Origin: Syntrophobacterales bacterium
GTDB taxonomy: Bacteria > Desulfobacterota > Syntrophorhabdia > Syntrophorhabdales > Syntrophorhabdaceae
Direction: 5' to 3'
DNA: 38,150 nucleotides
Assembly: GCA_031274925.1 (NCBI GenBank)
Contig: JAISPL010000054.1
Coordinates: forward strand, 1 to 38,150
The notes under the pieces were generated by a model that did no database searches, was not told where the DNA came from, and saw only the letters and a program-made list of their open reading frames with translations. The number at the start of each line of letters is the position of its first letter. Position 1 is the stretch's first letter. Shown in pieces: positions 1-9,396 of the stretch. Both the position numbers and the translations under genes were made by a program.

Positions 1-75
1 AGGAGCCTTACCCTTGATTACTGGGTCATAGGGAGAATCCTGGAGGAACCTAAAGGTAAGATTGTTCTGCGGTGA
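1..75 (+). CDS. Possible 3' end of a gene entering from the left edge
   Basis: Frame 1 is open from the first base to a TGA at 73-75 and reads as 24 plausible residues ending in ...PKGKIVLR. Nothing identifies a family and the piece is too short to test. It could be the tail of a plus-strand gene or chance. Confidence 0.25.
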   Translation, partial: RSLTLDYWVIGRILEEPKGKIVLR

Positions 76-1083
76 CCGTATTCAGTCCCGGTTGACCTGC
101 CGGCAATAGTCCCGGAAATAGTATAAAGAGTCAGTTGCTGACAAAGGATGACGGCAGGCACTGGTCAGACCACGATCCAGCATTCCTGAAGAGGACTATT
201 ATCTCCAGTTAAATCAACCGATAGAAACCGTTGCCGGGGAAAATTACCTGCGGGTTCACCTTTCTCGGTGTGCCTTTCCCGTTCCTCCACCACGCAGTAA
301 ATCCCTTTACCCTCGAATCCAGGCTCAAAACAGCCATTGCCAGAAGCGCACCTGGCAGGACGTCGGTCGCCTGATTTCCACCGGTTCATAAGGTCAGACC
401 TCATGATAAGGGTCTAGCACAGTGCAATTATCCACCAGCTCGCGGCCGTGATACCCTCTTCTGTCTCAACCGGGGGCGTCAGGCGCATGATCACCGGAAC
501 TCTCTGCCTGTTTATCTCCCTCCATTATTGTGGCAATATTAATGGACTTGTCAAGAAATGGAGCTGCAAAGGATCATTTTAATCAATCCCTCTGTCCCGT
601 AAGAATAGGTCGGGCGCCGAAGAGGAGCCAAGGAGGAGCCTTCCCCCCCTCCCATTGAACCTCATGTGCGGCATTTGATGCGGGGAATCCGCAATTTTGA
701 ACATTATAATAATATTTACGCTAATTTTAGATGGATGTCTGGCGAAGAGACGAGGGCGCCATTCAACGATGATCTCACATAATTAATTACAGCAGTTGTT
801 TTCCGGCGACGCCTAAGCGACAAAATCCTGCACATCATAATAGGCAGAAATTCAACACGGAGGATGTTTTTCTTGGATAATGTCCGGGCCGATGTGGCAG
901 AGATTCCTAAGTTCCCGCATGCCTTACCAGGGACCATTTCTCTTCTCCCGTCCCCGGAGAAGGCATGTCGTTTATATGTTATTAACCCCCACTACCTTCT
1001 TGCAAAGCATATTAAAATGCCATAAAAACCGAACTAAGTGTCCCACCCATCGGCCTCGGTTATATTCTATGCTTGAATGAATC
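76..1083. other. Long region with no recognisable gene
   Basis: About 1 kb in which the open frames are short, lack a convincing ribosome site and resemble nothing I know. A TTGACA-like box on the minus strand (549-554) is followed by a purine-rich stretch. The short frames after it are interrupted and look like decay. I see no tRNA, CRISPR or clear repeat. Confidence 0.5.
1022..1061 (-). terminator. Possible terminator of the NuoEFG-like operon
   Basis: On the minus strand AACCGA (1061-1056) can pair with TCGGTT (1032-1027), followed by a short T run. The loop is long (about 23 nt), so this is a weak intrinsic terminator. Its position just beyond the stop of the large subunit is what makes it credible. 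Confidence 0.35.
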
Positions 1084-4000
1084 TTATGTCCTTAACCTTC
1101 CTTTTACCTGGTTCTCGTAATACTTTTCCGAATAGAGGTACGGTTTCTTTGCCGTGTTCTCCGGCGTCGTATCTGCCGGCAAGGCCATGAACCTGCCTTT
1201 GCCGTCCACTGTAAGGAATGCTTTCTTCAGAAAATCTTTACCCCAGAAAGAGCCGATCACGACTGTTCTGTATGCAGGATTGACCTTTTTTATCTCTTTG
1301 AAGACGTCCTGAGAGGTCTTATAGGTTCCGGGCATTCCAAATTTTCCGGCGAGCTTCGTGATGATCTGCCAGGTCTCAAGGCCCGTGAGGGACGGGAAGA
1401 CTTTTGTTACCTTCTGAACCCTTCTGTCGCAGGCCGTTGTCGTGCCGCTCGTCTCAACGGGGAGCGATGCAGGCAGGACCACGTCGGCTTTTGCGACGGT
1501 AGCAGTCCTGGCCGTGTCGACCACAAGTATGAATTCAGCTCCTGCGGCGAGGGCCTTGTTTGTCTTCTCTCTCAAGGGGTCTTCCCCGAAAATCACCAAA
1601 GCTTTAAATTTGCCTTTCTCCATGGCGCCCCTTAGGTCCACAGGCTTGAAGACGCCCTTCATGTCGGTCCCCCAGAAAGCACCCACTCTCTTGATGCCTT
1701 CTGTGTCCTTTGCCCCGACATTGCCCGGTAGATATCGTGAATCGGCCCCCATGTCGAAGAGACCCTGGGAATTGGCGAAATCCCTGAGAATAACAATCCC
1801 GTTGCCGGGCTTTCCGACACGGCCGGTAAGCATAAGGAGATTCGCGAGGGCTTTGAGGTCGTTCTTTGATTTCTCAGTCGAAGAATCAATGCTGTAAAGG
1901 ATGACAACGTTATGTTTCCTGTTTGCTACAAGGTCAAGAAGCTCGGTAAGCTTTCCTGCGGTCACACCTGTTATGGCGGAGATTCCGCTCACATCCGCCT
2001 TTGAGAGGGATTTCATAAACGCTTTGAAGCCTTCCGTCCTTTTCTCCACAAATTCCTTATCCTGGGAGCCTGCATTGATCACGGCCTTGCTGATGCCGTT
2101 GATGAGGACTGTATTCGTTCCTCGCTTCGGTTTAATCCAGAGGTTTGAGGTCCTCGCGAGCGGGGTGGCGGCAGAGCTTACCGTTGCGAGGCGGGTTCCC
2201 GTCTTTTGAGCCTCTTTCACTTTCAACCCGGCAATGAGATTATCCTCAGAGAGATTTGAGTTGATCACAACGACCACATCGGCCTTTTTTATATCGTCCA
2301 TGGTGGCGGTGGAGGCAGTGATCCCAAACATGCCGTCCAGAGCATCTTGACCTGCACCGTTCATAATGTTGGTGAAGCTGCCGATATTATTGGTCTTGAG
2401 TCCTGTCCTCACAAACTTCTGGAGGAGGTAGAGTTCTTCGTTGGTCATCCTGGGAGAACCAAATACTGCTACCGATTGGGGCCCGTGGGCCTTGATGACC
2501 GATTTCAGCCTGTCGGCGGCGTACTCAAGCGCCTGGTCCCAACCCGCCTCCCTAAGGGTTCTATTTTTCCTGACCATTGGTTTGGTCAGTCTGTCAGATT
2601 CCAACATGTAGCGGTATCCCCATCTCCCCTTTGAGCAGAGATAGCCCTTATTGTGAGAACTGCCGTTCAGGTTCTGAATCGTGAATGTGTGGTCTGCAAA
2701 GACTTTATAGCCCACATTGCAGCCTACCGAGCAGAATGCGCAGACCGACTCCACTTTTTCCGACGCCCACGGTCCCGGCTTCGGGAAGGGCAGTTTTTCC
2801 GATATTGCACCTGTAGGGCATGCGGCGATGCAGTTTCCGCAGGAGATGCAGGTCGTCTCTAGAAGTTTCTTCTCCATGGCCGGTTTCATTACAGACTTGA
2901 AGCCCCTGTTCACGAAGCCCAGGGCCGAAGCCTGTATCACTTCGGAGCAGGTCCTGATACAGCGGCCGCAGTTGATGCACTTGTTTGGGTCGAGGGTGAT
3001 AAAAGGATGGGTCGTGTCGATCTTGTGCCGCCTCACGTCACCCACAAAACGGGTGATGTTGACGCCGAATTCGGACGCGTATTTTCTGAGCGCACAGTCA
3101 AAGTACTCGGAGCATCCACACTCGAGGCAACGCGAGCATTCGTTGGCCATCTGTTCTTCCGTGAAGCCGAGCTCCACCTCTTTGAGCGACTTTATTCGCT
3201 CTGCCACGTCCATCTCGGACATTTTTTCTTTCTTTATTTTCGCGAAATCGGTAAATTCAGACTCGGGGATCTCCCCGTAGCTGTCTTTCCTGCTGATAAA
3301 GCCTTTGGGCTGCTCTTCCGGGGAACCCGAGACAATGTACCTCTCGATTGCGTCGGCGGCGATCTTGCCGTGGGCTATGGCGTCGATGGCGACTGCGGGT
3401 CCTGTGATCACGTCTCCACCGGCGAAGACGCCGGGGATTGATGTCTCAAGGGTGCCTTCCTTTGTTACAATCACGTTTCCCCACTTTGTCTTCAGATTTC
3501 CGTTCCTGTTTATAGCGCCGAGGTCAATATCCTGGCCGATGGCGGAAATGGCGAAGTCTGCCTTCAGATTATACTCAGAACCCTTCTTTGCCACCGGACT
3601 TCTCCTGCCGCTTGCATCCGGCTCACCAAGTTCCATGCGTATACAGGTAAGGGCTGTAAGACGGCCGTCTTTCTTCTTTACAATGCCTACCGGCGCTGAG
3701 AGTTGGATCAGTTCCACGCCCTCTTCAAGGGCCGCGTCAATCTCCATCTCATGAGCGGGCATTTCCTTTTTCGTACGACGATAAAGGAGGGTGACTTTAT
3801 TCGCTCCCATCCTCATGGCCGAGCGGGCCGCGTCAATGGCTGTATTGCCTCCGCCCACCACCACCACGTTTCCGTATATTTCAGGAACCTTCGTTCCCTG
3901 GAGTTGCCTCAGGAAATCTGCGCCGCGAATGACGCCGGGGGTCTCATCCTCTCCCTTAATACCCATGGCCTTTCCTGCCTGGGCGCCCAGGGCGAGAAAG

Positions 4001-4848
4001 ATCGCGTCGAACCCGTCCTTTTTTAAGGACGCTATTGTGAAATTTTTTCCCAGGACCGATTTTGTCTTTACCGTAACCCCGAGGTCGGTAATCCACTTAA
4101 TCTCCCGGTCCAGGGTCTTTTTAGGAAGACGGTATTCAGGAATGCCATAGCGGAGCATGCCCCCGAGATGGGGAGAAGCCTCGTTAAGCGTCACGCTGTA
4201 GCCCTTCAGGGTGAGAAAATAGGCGCACGTGAGACCAGCCGGGCCACCACCCACGACGGCCACCTTCCTGCCGTTTGCGGGCGCTAATTCAGGCGTCCAA
4301 GGGTGTTCAAGGTCAATATCAGCCGCATAGCGCTTCAGGTAATCGATACCTACCCGCTCATCCACCTTGTTTCTGCGGCACGCGGCCTCGCATTCCCTCA
4401 CGCACACCCTTCCACAGACGATAGGGAGGGGGTTTGTCTCTTTTATCAGTTTCACCGCCTCTGTGAACTTTCCCATTGCCATGAGGGCGATATATCCCTG
4501 TACATCGACGCCCGCAGGGCAGGTCTGGGTACAGGGGCCGAGGCAGTCGGCATAGTGGTTTGACAGAAGAAGTTCCAGGGCCGTCTTTCTCGATTCCCTG
4601 ATCCTGGCGTTATCGGTCTCCACGACCATCCCGTCTGCGGCCGGGCTTGAACACGAGGGCACGAGTTTTTCGAGACCCTTTACCTCGACCACACATAGGT
4701 AGCATGATCCGTATGCAGGAAGCTTTGGGTCCCAGCACAGGGTCGGTATGTTGTCAATCTGATTCGCCCGCGCCACATCAAGTATGGTCTGACCGGGGCT
4801 TGCCGCATATACATTACCGTTTATTGTTATCTTGAAGTTTGTCGTCAT
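1084..4848 (-). CDS. NuoG/FdhA-like large subunit with an inserted GltD/NfnB-like flavin domain
   Basis: A 1254-residue iron-sulfur flavoprotein. The start at 4848 is preferred because GGAGAG precedes it and the upstream gene stops 16 nt earlier; a longer reading to 4914 would overlap that gene. Domains in order: NuoG-type [2Fe-2S] (Cys38, 49, 52, 66); a His-Cys region (His98, Cys102, Cys106) running into a GltD/NfnB-like FAD-NAD(P)H module with GGGPAG near 200 and GGGNTAID near 332; a Cys-rich linker (571-585); two [4Fe-4S] motifs (624-634, 667-677); and a molybdopterin-oxidoreductase-type domain with Cys703, 706, 710 and 738. Formate dehydrogenases have a Cys or Sec after the NN-containing helix; here 818-845 contains neither. 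The C-terminal dinucleotide-binding domain is also missing. I infer an NAD(P)H/ferredoxin electron-transfer subunit of the NfnABC/Bfu-like kind, not a formate dehydrogenase. The exact reaction is unproven. Confidence 0.85.
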   Translation of the reverse strand: MTTNFKITINGNVYAASPGQTILDVARANQIDNIPTLCWDPKLPAYGSCYLCVVEVKGLEKLVPSCSSPAADGMVVETDNARIRESRKTALELLLSNHYADCLGPCTQTCPAGVDVQGYIALMAMGKFTEAVKLIKETNPLPIVCGRVCVRECEAACRRNKVDERVGIDYLKRYAADIDLEHPWTPELAPANGRKVAVVGGGPAGLTCAYFLTLKGYSVTLNEASPHLGGMLRYGIPEYRLPKKTLDREIKWITDLGVTVKTKSVLGKNFTIASLKKDGFDAIFLALGAQAGKAMGIKGEDETPGVIRGADFLRQLQGTKVPEIYGNVVVVGGGNTAIDAARSAMRMGANKVTLLYRRTKKEMPAHEMEIDAALEEGVELIQLSAPVGIVKKKDGRLTALTCIRMELGEPDASGRRSPVAKKGSEYNLKADFAISAIGQDIDLGAINRNGNLKTKWGNVIVTKEGTLETSIPGVFAGGDVITGPAVAIDAIAHGKIAADAIERYIVSGSPEEQPKGFISRKDSYGEIPESEFTDFAKIKKEKMSEMDVAERIKSLKEVELGFTEEQMANECSRCLECGCSEYFDCALRKYASEFGVNITRFVGDVRRHKIDTTHPFITLDPNKCINCGRCIRTCSEVIQASALGFVNRGFKSVMKPAMEKKLLETTCISCGNCIAACPTGAISEKLPFPKPGPWASEKVESVCAFCSVGCNVGYKVFADHTFTIQNLNGSSHNKGYLCSKGRWGYRYMLESDRLTKPMVRKNRTLREAGWDQALEYAADRLKSVIKAHGPQSVAVFGSPRMTNEELYLLQKFVRTGLKTNNIGSFTNIMNGAGQDALDGMFGITASTATMDDIKKADVVVVINSNLSEDNLIAGLKVKEAQKTGTRLATVSSAATPLARTSNLWIKPKRGTNTVLINGISKAVINAGSQDKEFVEKRTEGFKAFMKSLSKADVSGISAITGVTAGKLTELLDLVANRKHNVVILYSIDSSTEKSKNDLKALANLLMLTGRVGKPGNGIVILRDFANSQGLFDMGADSRYLPGNVGAKDTEGIKRVGAFWGTDMKGVFKPVDLRGAMEKGKFKALVIFGEDPLREKTNKALAAGAEFILVVDTARTATVAKADVVLPASLPVETSGTTTACDRRVQKVTKVFPSLTGLETWQIITKLAGKFGMPGTYKTSQDVFKEIKKVNPAYRTVVIGSFWGKDFLKKAFLTVDGKGRFMALPADTTPENTAKKPYLYSEKYYENQVKGRLRT

Positions 4849-4864
4849 TCTCGGCTCTCCATAA

Positions 4865-6637
4865 TTAGTTTCTTTCCACCGCACCGAATTTGCAGGTTTC
4901 AAAACACTTGCCACACTTTACACACAGGGCCGGGTCAAGGGCGTGCGGTTTCTTCTTTTCTCCGGTAATGGCTTCCGACGGGCATGCCTTGGCGCAGAGC
5001 GTACAGCCTTTGCACTTGTCGGACAGTATCGCGTAGGTGAGGAGGGCGGAGCAACTATGGGCCGGGCATTTCTTGTCTCGGATATGCGCCTCGTATTCCT
5101 CAGGAAAGTATTTGAGGGTGGTGAGCACGGGGTTCGGCGCCGTCTGTCCGAGGCCGCAGATCGTATTGTTCTTGATTTCATAGGCCAGCTTTTGCAGGAG
5201 GTCGATATCGCCCTCCGCCCCGGCCCCTTCCGTGATCCTCGTCAGGACTTCAAGCATGCGCTTTGTCCCGATGCGGCAGAACGTGCATTTTCCGCACGAT
5301 TCCTCCTGGGTGAAGGTGAGGAAAAATTTTGCCATCTCCACCATGCAGGTGGTCTCATCCATGACCACGAGGCCGCCGGAACCCATGATGGCACCCGTTT
5401 TGTTGATCTGCTGGTAGTCGATCTGCAGGTCGCCCATGGAGGCCGGTATGCAGCCGCCGGAAGGACCGCCCATCTGAACCGCCTTGAATTTCTTGTTTTC
5501 CGTTATTCCGCCGCCTATATCAAAGACGATTTCGTTGATCGTGATCCCCATGGGGACTTCCGCCAAGCCGCCCCTGGCGATCTTTCCCGCCAGAGCAAAG
5601 ACTTTTGTTCCTTTGCTGTCGTTCGTTCCCATGGATGCAAACGCCTCGGCCCCGTTCAGAATGATCCATGGGAGGTTGGCGAAAGTCTCCACATTATTGA
5701 TATTGGTCGGTTTTCCCCAGAGACCGCTGTTGGCCGGGAATGGCGGCCTGAACCGCGGCATTCCCCGCTTGCCTTCTATGGAGGCAATAAGGGCTGTTTC
5801 TTCGCCGCAGACGAAGGCGCCAGCCCCTTCCTTGATCTTGATAGTGAAGTTCATCTTTGAGTTGAAAATATTCCTGCCCAGGTATCCTTTTGCGATGAGG
5901 TTCTCTATGGAGTCTTTCAGACGCTTTACCGCTTTAGGATATTCCGCTCTTACGTAAATGACCCCCTCGTCTGCGCCGATGGCGTACGCGCAGATCATCA
6001 TGCCTTCCAGCACGGAATGAGGGTCACTCTCCAAGGTGCTTCTGTCCATGAATGCACCGGGGTCGCCCTCATCGGCATTACAGATGATATACTTTTTGTC
6101 GCCTGGAGCCTGCCGGCAGAATTTCCATTTCAAACCGGTCAGGAATCCGCCGCCGCCCCGCCCTCTGAGGCCGGAGTTCGAAATGATCTCAATGACTTTT
6201 TCAGGGGTATACTCGGAGAGGACTTTCTGAATTGCCTTGTAACCGTCCGCTGCGATATATTCGTCCAGGGAGGTGGGATCAATAATACCACAATTTCTGA
6301 GCACTATCTTTTTCTGTTTGGCCAGGAAAGAGTCGTCTTCCGAAGGCTGGGAATTCTTGATTACCCACTCCCTGACGGGGGTGCCTCCGGCGATGTGCTC
6401 GGAAATAATCCTTGCCGCTTTTTCCGGGGTTACATCACCATACAGGAAGGAATGATTTCTCTCATCAATAATCTCCACGAGGGGCTCGCGGTAGCACATC
6501 CCGTTGCAGCCGGTCTCCTTGAGGTTGACCTTTATCTTCTGCTTGGCTATCTCCTTCTTTATGGCGTCGTAAGTTTTGTCGCCGCCCGCAGATACGCCGC
6601 AGGTTCCAAGTCCGACCTTTATCGTCTTCATCTTCAT
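4865..6637 (-). CDS. NuoF/HydB-like NADH-binding flavoprotein subunit
   Basis: A 590-residue FMN protein expected to oxidise or reduce NAD(H) in a soluble complex. Residues 1-90 form a thioredoxin-like [2Fe-2S] domain (Cys13, 44, 48). The FMN/NADH site shows GRGGGGF near 158 and NADEGDPGAF near 187. An N3-type [4Fe-4S] motif (Cys447, 450, 453, 493) follows, then a CPAHSC motif at 523-528 and a two-cluster ferredoxin domain (541-581). The N-terminal and C-terminal additions and the CPAxxC motif are typical of NuoF homologues in bifurcating hydrogenases and related enzymes, not of respiratory complex I. Its ATG overlaps the stop of the NuoE-like gene, so the two are translationally coupled. Confidence 0.92.
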   Translation of the reverse strand: MKMKTIKVGLGTCGVSAGGDKTYDAIKKEIAKQKIKVNLKETGCNGMCYREPLVEIIDERNHSFLYGDVTPEKAARIISEHIAGGTPVREWVIKNSQPSEDDSFLAKQKKIVLRNCGIIDPTSLDEYIAADGYKAIQKVLSEYTPEKVIEIISNSGLRGRGGGGFLTGLKWKFCRQAPGDKKYIICNADEGDPGAFMDRSTLESDPHSVLEGMMICAYAIGADEGVIYVRAEYPKAVKRLKDSIENLIAKGYLGRNIFNSKMNFTIKIKEGAGAFVCGEETALIASIEGKRGMPRFRPPFPANSGLWGKPTNINNVETFANLPWIILNGAEAFASMGTNDSKGTKVFALAGKIARGGLAEVPMGITINEIVFDIGGGITENKKFKAVQMGGPSGGCIPASMGDLQIDYQQINKTGAIMGSGGLVVMDETTCMVEMAKFFLTFTQEESCGKCTFCRIGTKRMLEVLTRITEGAGAEGDIDLLQKLAYEIKNNTICGLGQTAPNPVLTTLKYFPEEYEAHIRDKKCPAHSCSALLTYAILSDKCKGCTLCAKACPSEAITGEKKKPHALDPALCVKCGKCFETCKFGAVERN

Positions 6638-7137
6638 TCGCTCTCCCTTCCTTTATATTCCTTCAAGATCTGCTGAACTTTCTTCGGATTCAACCGGCCG
6701 TGCGTTTCGTCATTGATCATGAGCACCGGAGAAAGGGAGCAGCAGCCCAGGCACGCAACTTTCTGCACAGTGAAGAGTCCGTCATCCGTCGTCTCGTCAC
6801 CGTCTAAGTTAAGCTCACTCTCCAGGGCCCTGATAATGCCTGTCGAGGAATTCACATGACAGGCGGTGCCGTCGCAGACCTTGATAATGTTTTTGCCCAT
6901 CGGCTTCAGGCGGAACTGGGAGTAAAAAGTGACGACTCCGTAGATGTCGGCGGTAGGAATGCCCACCGCCTTACTGATAAGGTTGATTGCCGATTCCGGG
7001 ATGTAGCCGTAAGTTTCCTGGGCGGACTGAAGGAGCGGAATGAGCACCCCTTTGCCGTCCCGGGACTTCAGAACCTCGGCTTTAAATTTGGAAAAACGGT
7101 CCATTCCCTGTTTTTGTTTTGCGTTCTTTGGCGCCAT
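6634..7137 (-). CDS. NuoE/HydC-like [2Fe-2S] subunit
   Basis: A 167-residue thioredoxin-fold ferredoxin, first gene of the three-gene complex operon. The [2Fe-2S] ligands are visible as Cys88 and Cys93 (KVCDGTACH) and Cys129 and Cys133 (CLGCC). The length matches the NuoE family (about 150-170). In homologous complexes it docks on the NuoF-like subunit and relays electrons. AGGAG lies just upstream of the ATG, and the 3' end overlaps the next gene by 4 nt. No membrane or quinone-reducing Nuo subunits lie nearby, so a cytoplasmic complex is likely. Confidence 0.93.
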   Translation of the reverse strand: MAPKNAKQKQGMDRFSKFKAEVLKSRDGKGVLIPLLQSAQETYGYIPESAINLISKAVGIPTADIYGVVTFYSQFRLKPMGKNIIKVCDGTACHVNSSTGIIRALESELNLDGDETTDDGLFTVQKVACLGCCSLSPVLMINDETHGRLNPKKVQQILKEYKGRESE

Positions 7138-7144
7138 TTTCAGT

Positions 7145-7190
7145 CTCCTAAAAGATGAATAATTATATACTCTATTGCTCTATATCACGA
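7145..7190 (-). promoter_or_regulatory. Possible promoter of the NuoEFG-like operon
   Basis: A perfect TATAAT lies on the minus strand at 7167-7162, about 25 nt before the NuoE start, with AGGAG at 7149-7145 as ribosome site. No good -35 box is seen at 17 nt, so it may be activator-dependent or accidental. Confidence 0.4.
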
Positions 7191-7803
7191 TCTCCTGCCG
7201 CCGGGCCACGGTTCGGTTTCGGAACACAAAAGAAAAAACGTTCCCAAGTCGGGCCATAGAAGACGGGCAGTCAATCGTTGACCGCACCACGTTCCACACA
7301 GCGCGACTGACCGTGGGCAGCTTCCTTGATTCTTTAAGACGCCGCACAAGCGGTTTGAGCTTGCTTGTGACGGTATTTAATCCCTTTTATATAATCAAAA
7401 TACACGACTTGTCCATCAAAGTAAAGCGTTGGATCGCCCGCTACCACTCTTTTTCTTTGTATGCGCCAGACAATGGGTGAAGGGGCGGGAGGGAAGCCAT
7501 GGTCATGGCCTTTTTCGGCTGGTCTTCATTATTACCATGGGCGAGGAGCATGCTCGCTTAATCAAGGTTTCCCCTGACGGCCTTGTGGAATATTTGCGTA
7601 ATGTATCAATATGTTGCGTAATATACAAGATATGTACACAAAACAGCCTATCATTAAAAGATTAGGATAACACAGGGAACTTTGGAACACAGTTCCCTGA
7701 TGTCCACCGCCCAGGCGAAAGACCCTATCGCAGAAAGGAGACCCAAGAGGCGACCCATCTTTGTTCTCTCTCGGTCTTTCAGCATTCCAACTATTCTAAT
7801 TTC
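7190..7803. other. Divergent intergenic region between the two large operons
   Basis: About 600 bp between the minus-strand electron-transfer operon and the plus-strand housekeeping operon. Short frames are present but none has a recognisable product or good ribosome site. It contains a tandem direct repeat (7594-7634), listed separately, and no obvious RNA gene. Confidence 0.5.
7594..7634. repeat. Two adjacent imperfect direct repeats of about 20 bp
   Basis: Unit 1 (7594-7613) and unit 2 (7614-7634) both begin TTGCGTAAT, continue with a TA(T)-CAA core and end in ATATG. Tandem 20-21 bp units place copies on the same DNA face, as expected of an activator site, but no regulator gene adjoins them. 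Confidence 0.5.
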
Positions 7804-7831
7804 TTGACTATTCCATTCATGGTGGTATCAT
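7804..7831 (+). promoter_or_regulatory. Candidate promoter of the ArsA-coaD-htrA operon
   Basis: TTGACT (7804-7809), a 16-nt spacer and TATCAT (7826-7831). If it is used, transcription would begin after the ATG at 7833, and the ATG at 7848 (or 7890) would be the true start of the next gene. Confidence 0.4.
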
Positions 7832-7832
7832 T

Positions 7833-8810
7833 ATGGCGGGCAGGCAAATGGGACTTATCAATATTACCGGCGGACATGTAAAACTGATCATGGTGGGAGG
7901 GAAAGGCGGGGTAGGGAAGACTACCTGCGCCTCTGCAATGGCCCTTAAAATGGCTGCGGATGGGAAAAAAGTCCTTATCGTATCAAGCGACCCTGCGCCG
8001 TCCCTCGCGGATATTTTCGAGGTTCCCATTGGGAACGAAGCAGTGAAGGTTTCTCCGGAACTTAATCTGTGGGCCCTTGAGATATCATCCGATGCAGTGT
8101 TGCAAAAATGGAAGGAACGGTTCGGGCCTGAGATCTATGAAGTGGTGCGGTCCTTTGCCGACGTGGATTACGATTTCGTCGACTATATCGGGACGGCGCC
8201 GGGCATTGAAGAAGAGTACATGCTCAACTATATCAGGGAACTGACGGAGAGCGGAAAATACGACGTGGTGGTATGGGATACGGCGCCTGCAGGCCACACA
8301 CTCCGACTGCTAAGGCTTCCCCACCTTTTTCTCAAGCACATGGAGGCGGCGACGAAGTTTTACATGAATATTTACGGCTATCTGGAGAAGCTGAAGGACA
8401 CGATCAGGTTTAAAGGATCAAAGAGGACGCTCCTTGAGGTGATAGGGGGCTGGGAGGCCCTCTCCGGGCAGATAGTTGAGTTTATAAGGAACAGGGAGAC
8501 TACGAAGTACGTGATCGTTACCATACCCGAAGCCCTGGGAGTAAAGCTGACGGGCAGGGTGATCAGTGAGTTTGAGAGAAATCAAATCCTTGTTGAGAAC
8601 ATTATCATCAACCACGTGATAAAGGAAGCGGATTGCGATTTTCACAGGATTCGCATGGAAATGCAGGAGCAGTACATCGCTTTCATCAGAGATGTCTATA
8701 AAAATATGAATATCGTCACCCTCTGCCTCGCGCCACGGGAGATCAAGGGCATGGCTCGTATCATGGAGGTCTCCCGCGCCCTTTTCGATTCCGGGGAGAG
8801 TGGCACGTGA
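7833..8810 (+). CDS. ArsA/Get3-family P-loop ATPase
   Basis: An anion-transporting-ATPase-family protein of about 325 residues, single-domain like Get3 rather than the double-domain plasmid ArsA. It shows the deviant Walker A GGKGGVGKTT, a switch I-like SSDPAPSLADIF and the family signature DTAPAGHTLRLL. No arsenic-binding Cys pair is evident and no ars genes adjoin it, so arsenite efflux is not supported. The cellular role is unknown; such proteins may chaperone clients or act as dimeric switches. The start is uncertain: 7833 has only a weak ribosome site and sits against a possible -10 box, so 7848 is an alternative. Its stop overlaps the GTG of rsmD. Confidence 0.85.
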   Translation: MAGRQMGLINITGGHVKLIMVGGKGGVGKTTCASAMALKMAADGKKVLIVSSDPAPSLADIFEVPIGNEAVKVSPELNLWALEISSDAVLQKWKERFGPEIYEVVRSFADVDYDFVDYIGTAPGIEEEYMLNYIRELTESGKYDVVVWDTAPAGHTLRLLRLPHLFLKHMEAATKFYMNIYGYLEKLKDTIRFKGSKRTLLEVIGGWEALSGQIVEFIRNRETTKYVIVTIPEALGVKLTGRVISEFERNQILVENIIINHVIKEADCDFHRIRMEMQEQYIAFIRDVYKNMNIVTLCLAPREIKGMARIMEVSRALFDSGESGT

Positions 8811-9376
8811 AGCGGATACGGATTACCGGAGGGAACCTCAAAGGAAGATCCATTCAGATTATGGAGCGCCACGAGGCGCGCTACACCCCGTCGAAGGTAC
8901 GTAAAGCAATATTCGACATAATCGGGAGCATGGAAGGGAAGCGCGTCCTCGACCTGTTTGCGGGCGCAGGGTCGTTCACGATTGAGGCGCTTAGCAGGGG
9001 GGCAGCCTCTGGAATATGCGTGGAGCGGGACAGGGAGATGTGCGCCCTCATCCGGAGAAATCTCGAATCCCTGTCCATGGCCGGGTTCTGTGAGGTTTTG
9101 AACATGGAAGCCATGCGCGCCATACCTTTTCTTTATAAAAAGGGATTCGCTTATGATATAATTTTTATGGATCCCCCCTACGACAAAAAATATGTGGAAG
9201 CAACCATTTCTCTGTTTAGAGACCATGCAGTTTATAGTGCAAATACGCTCCTGGTGGTAGAGCATTCCAAGAGAGAGGTATGTGGCGCTCAGGAATCAGG
9301 ATGGAAGGAGTCTGTACTGACGACAAGGCGCTATGGCGACACATGTATTACCATATTGAAACTGCAGCGATTTTAA
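8807..9376 (+). CDS. rsmD: 16S rRNA (guanine966-N2)-methyltransferase RsmD
   Basis: A 189-residue methyltransferase that uses S-adenosylmethionine to methylate G966 of 16S rRNA. It begins RIxGGxLKGR, followed by TPSKVRKAIFDII, the SAM-binding loop LDLFAGAGSFTIEALSRGA and the catalytic DPPY. All are standard for RsmD, and the length is normal. The start is GTG at 8807, overlapping the previous stop (GTGA). It lies directly before coaD, the most common RsmD neighbour in bacteria. Confidence 0.95.
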   Translation: MKRIRITGGNLKGRSIQIMERHEARYTPSKVRKAIFDIIGSMEGKRVLDLFAGAGSFTIEALSRGAASGICVERDREMCALIRRNLESLSMAGFCEVLNMEAMRAIPFLYKKGFAYDIIFMDPPYDKKYVEATISLFRDHAVYSANTLLVVEHSKREVCGAQESGWKESVLTTRRYGDTCITILKLQRF

Positions 9377-9396
9377 CCAATAATAAGGAGTCTCCG

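Noticed and set aside
165-404. Minus-strand open frame of 79 codons
   Set aside because: No ribosome site, no recognisable motif, and biased Arg/Gly/Cys composition typical of chance frames.
1084-4848. Annotation as formate dehydrogenase
   Set aside because: The catalytic Cys/Sec and the C-terminal molybdopterin dinucleotide-binding domain are both absent.
4849-4914. Longer start for the NuoG-like subunit
   Set aside because: It would overlap the upstream gene by 50 nt and lacks a ribosome site; the ATG at 4848 has both good spacing and the expected family start.
7833-8810. Arsenite efflux ATPase ArsA as a functional call
   Set aside because: Single-domain, no arsenic-binding cysteines visible, no ars genes nearby.
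9280-9396. Longer start for coaD
   Set aside because: It lies inside rsmD; AAGGAG and the family N-terminus support 9397.
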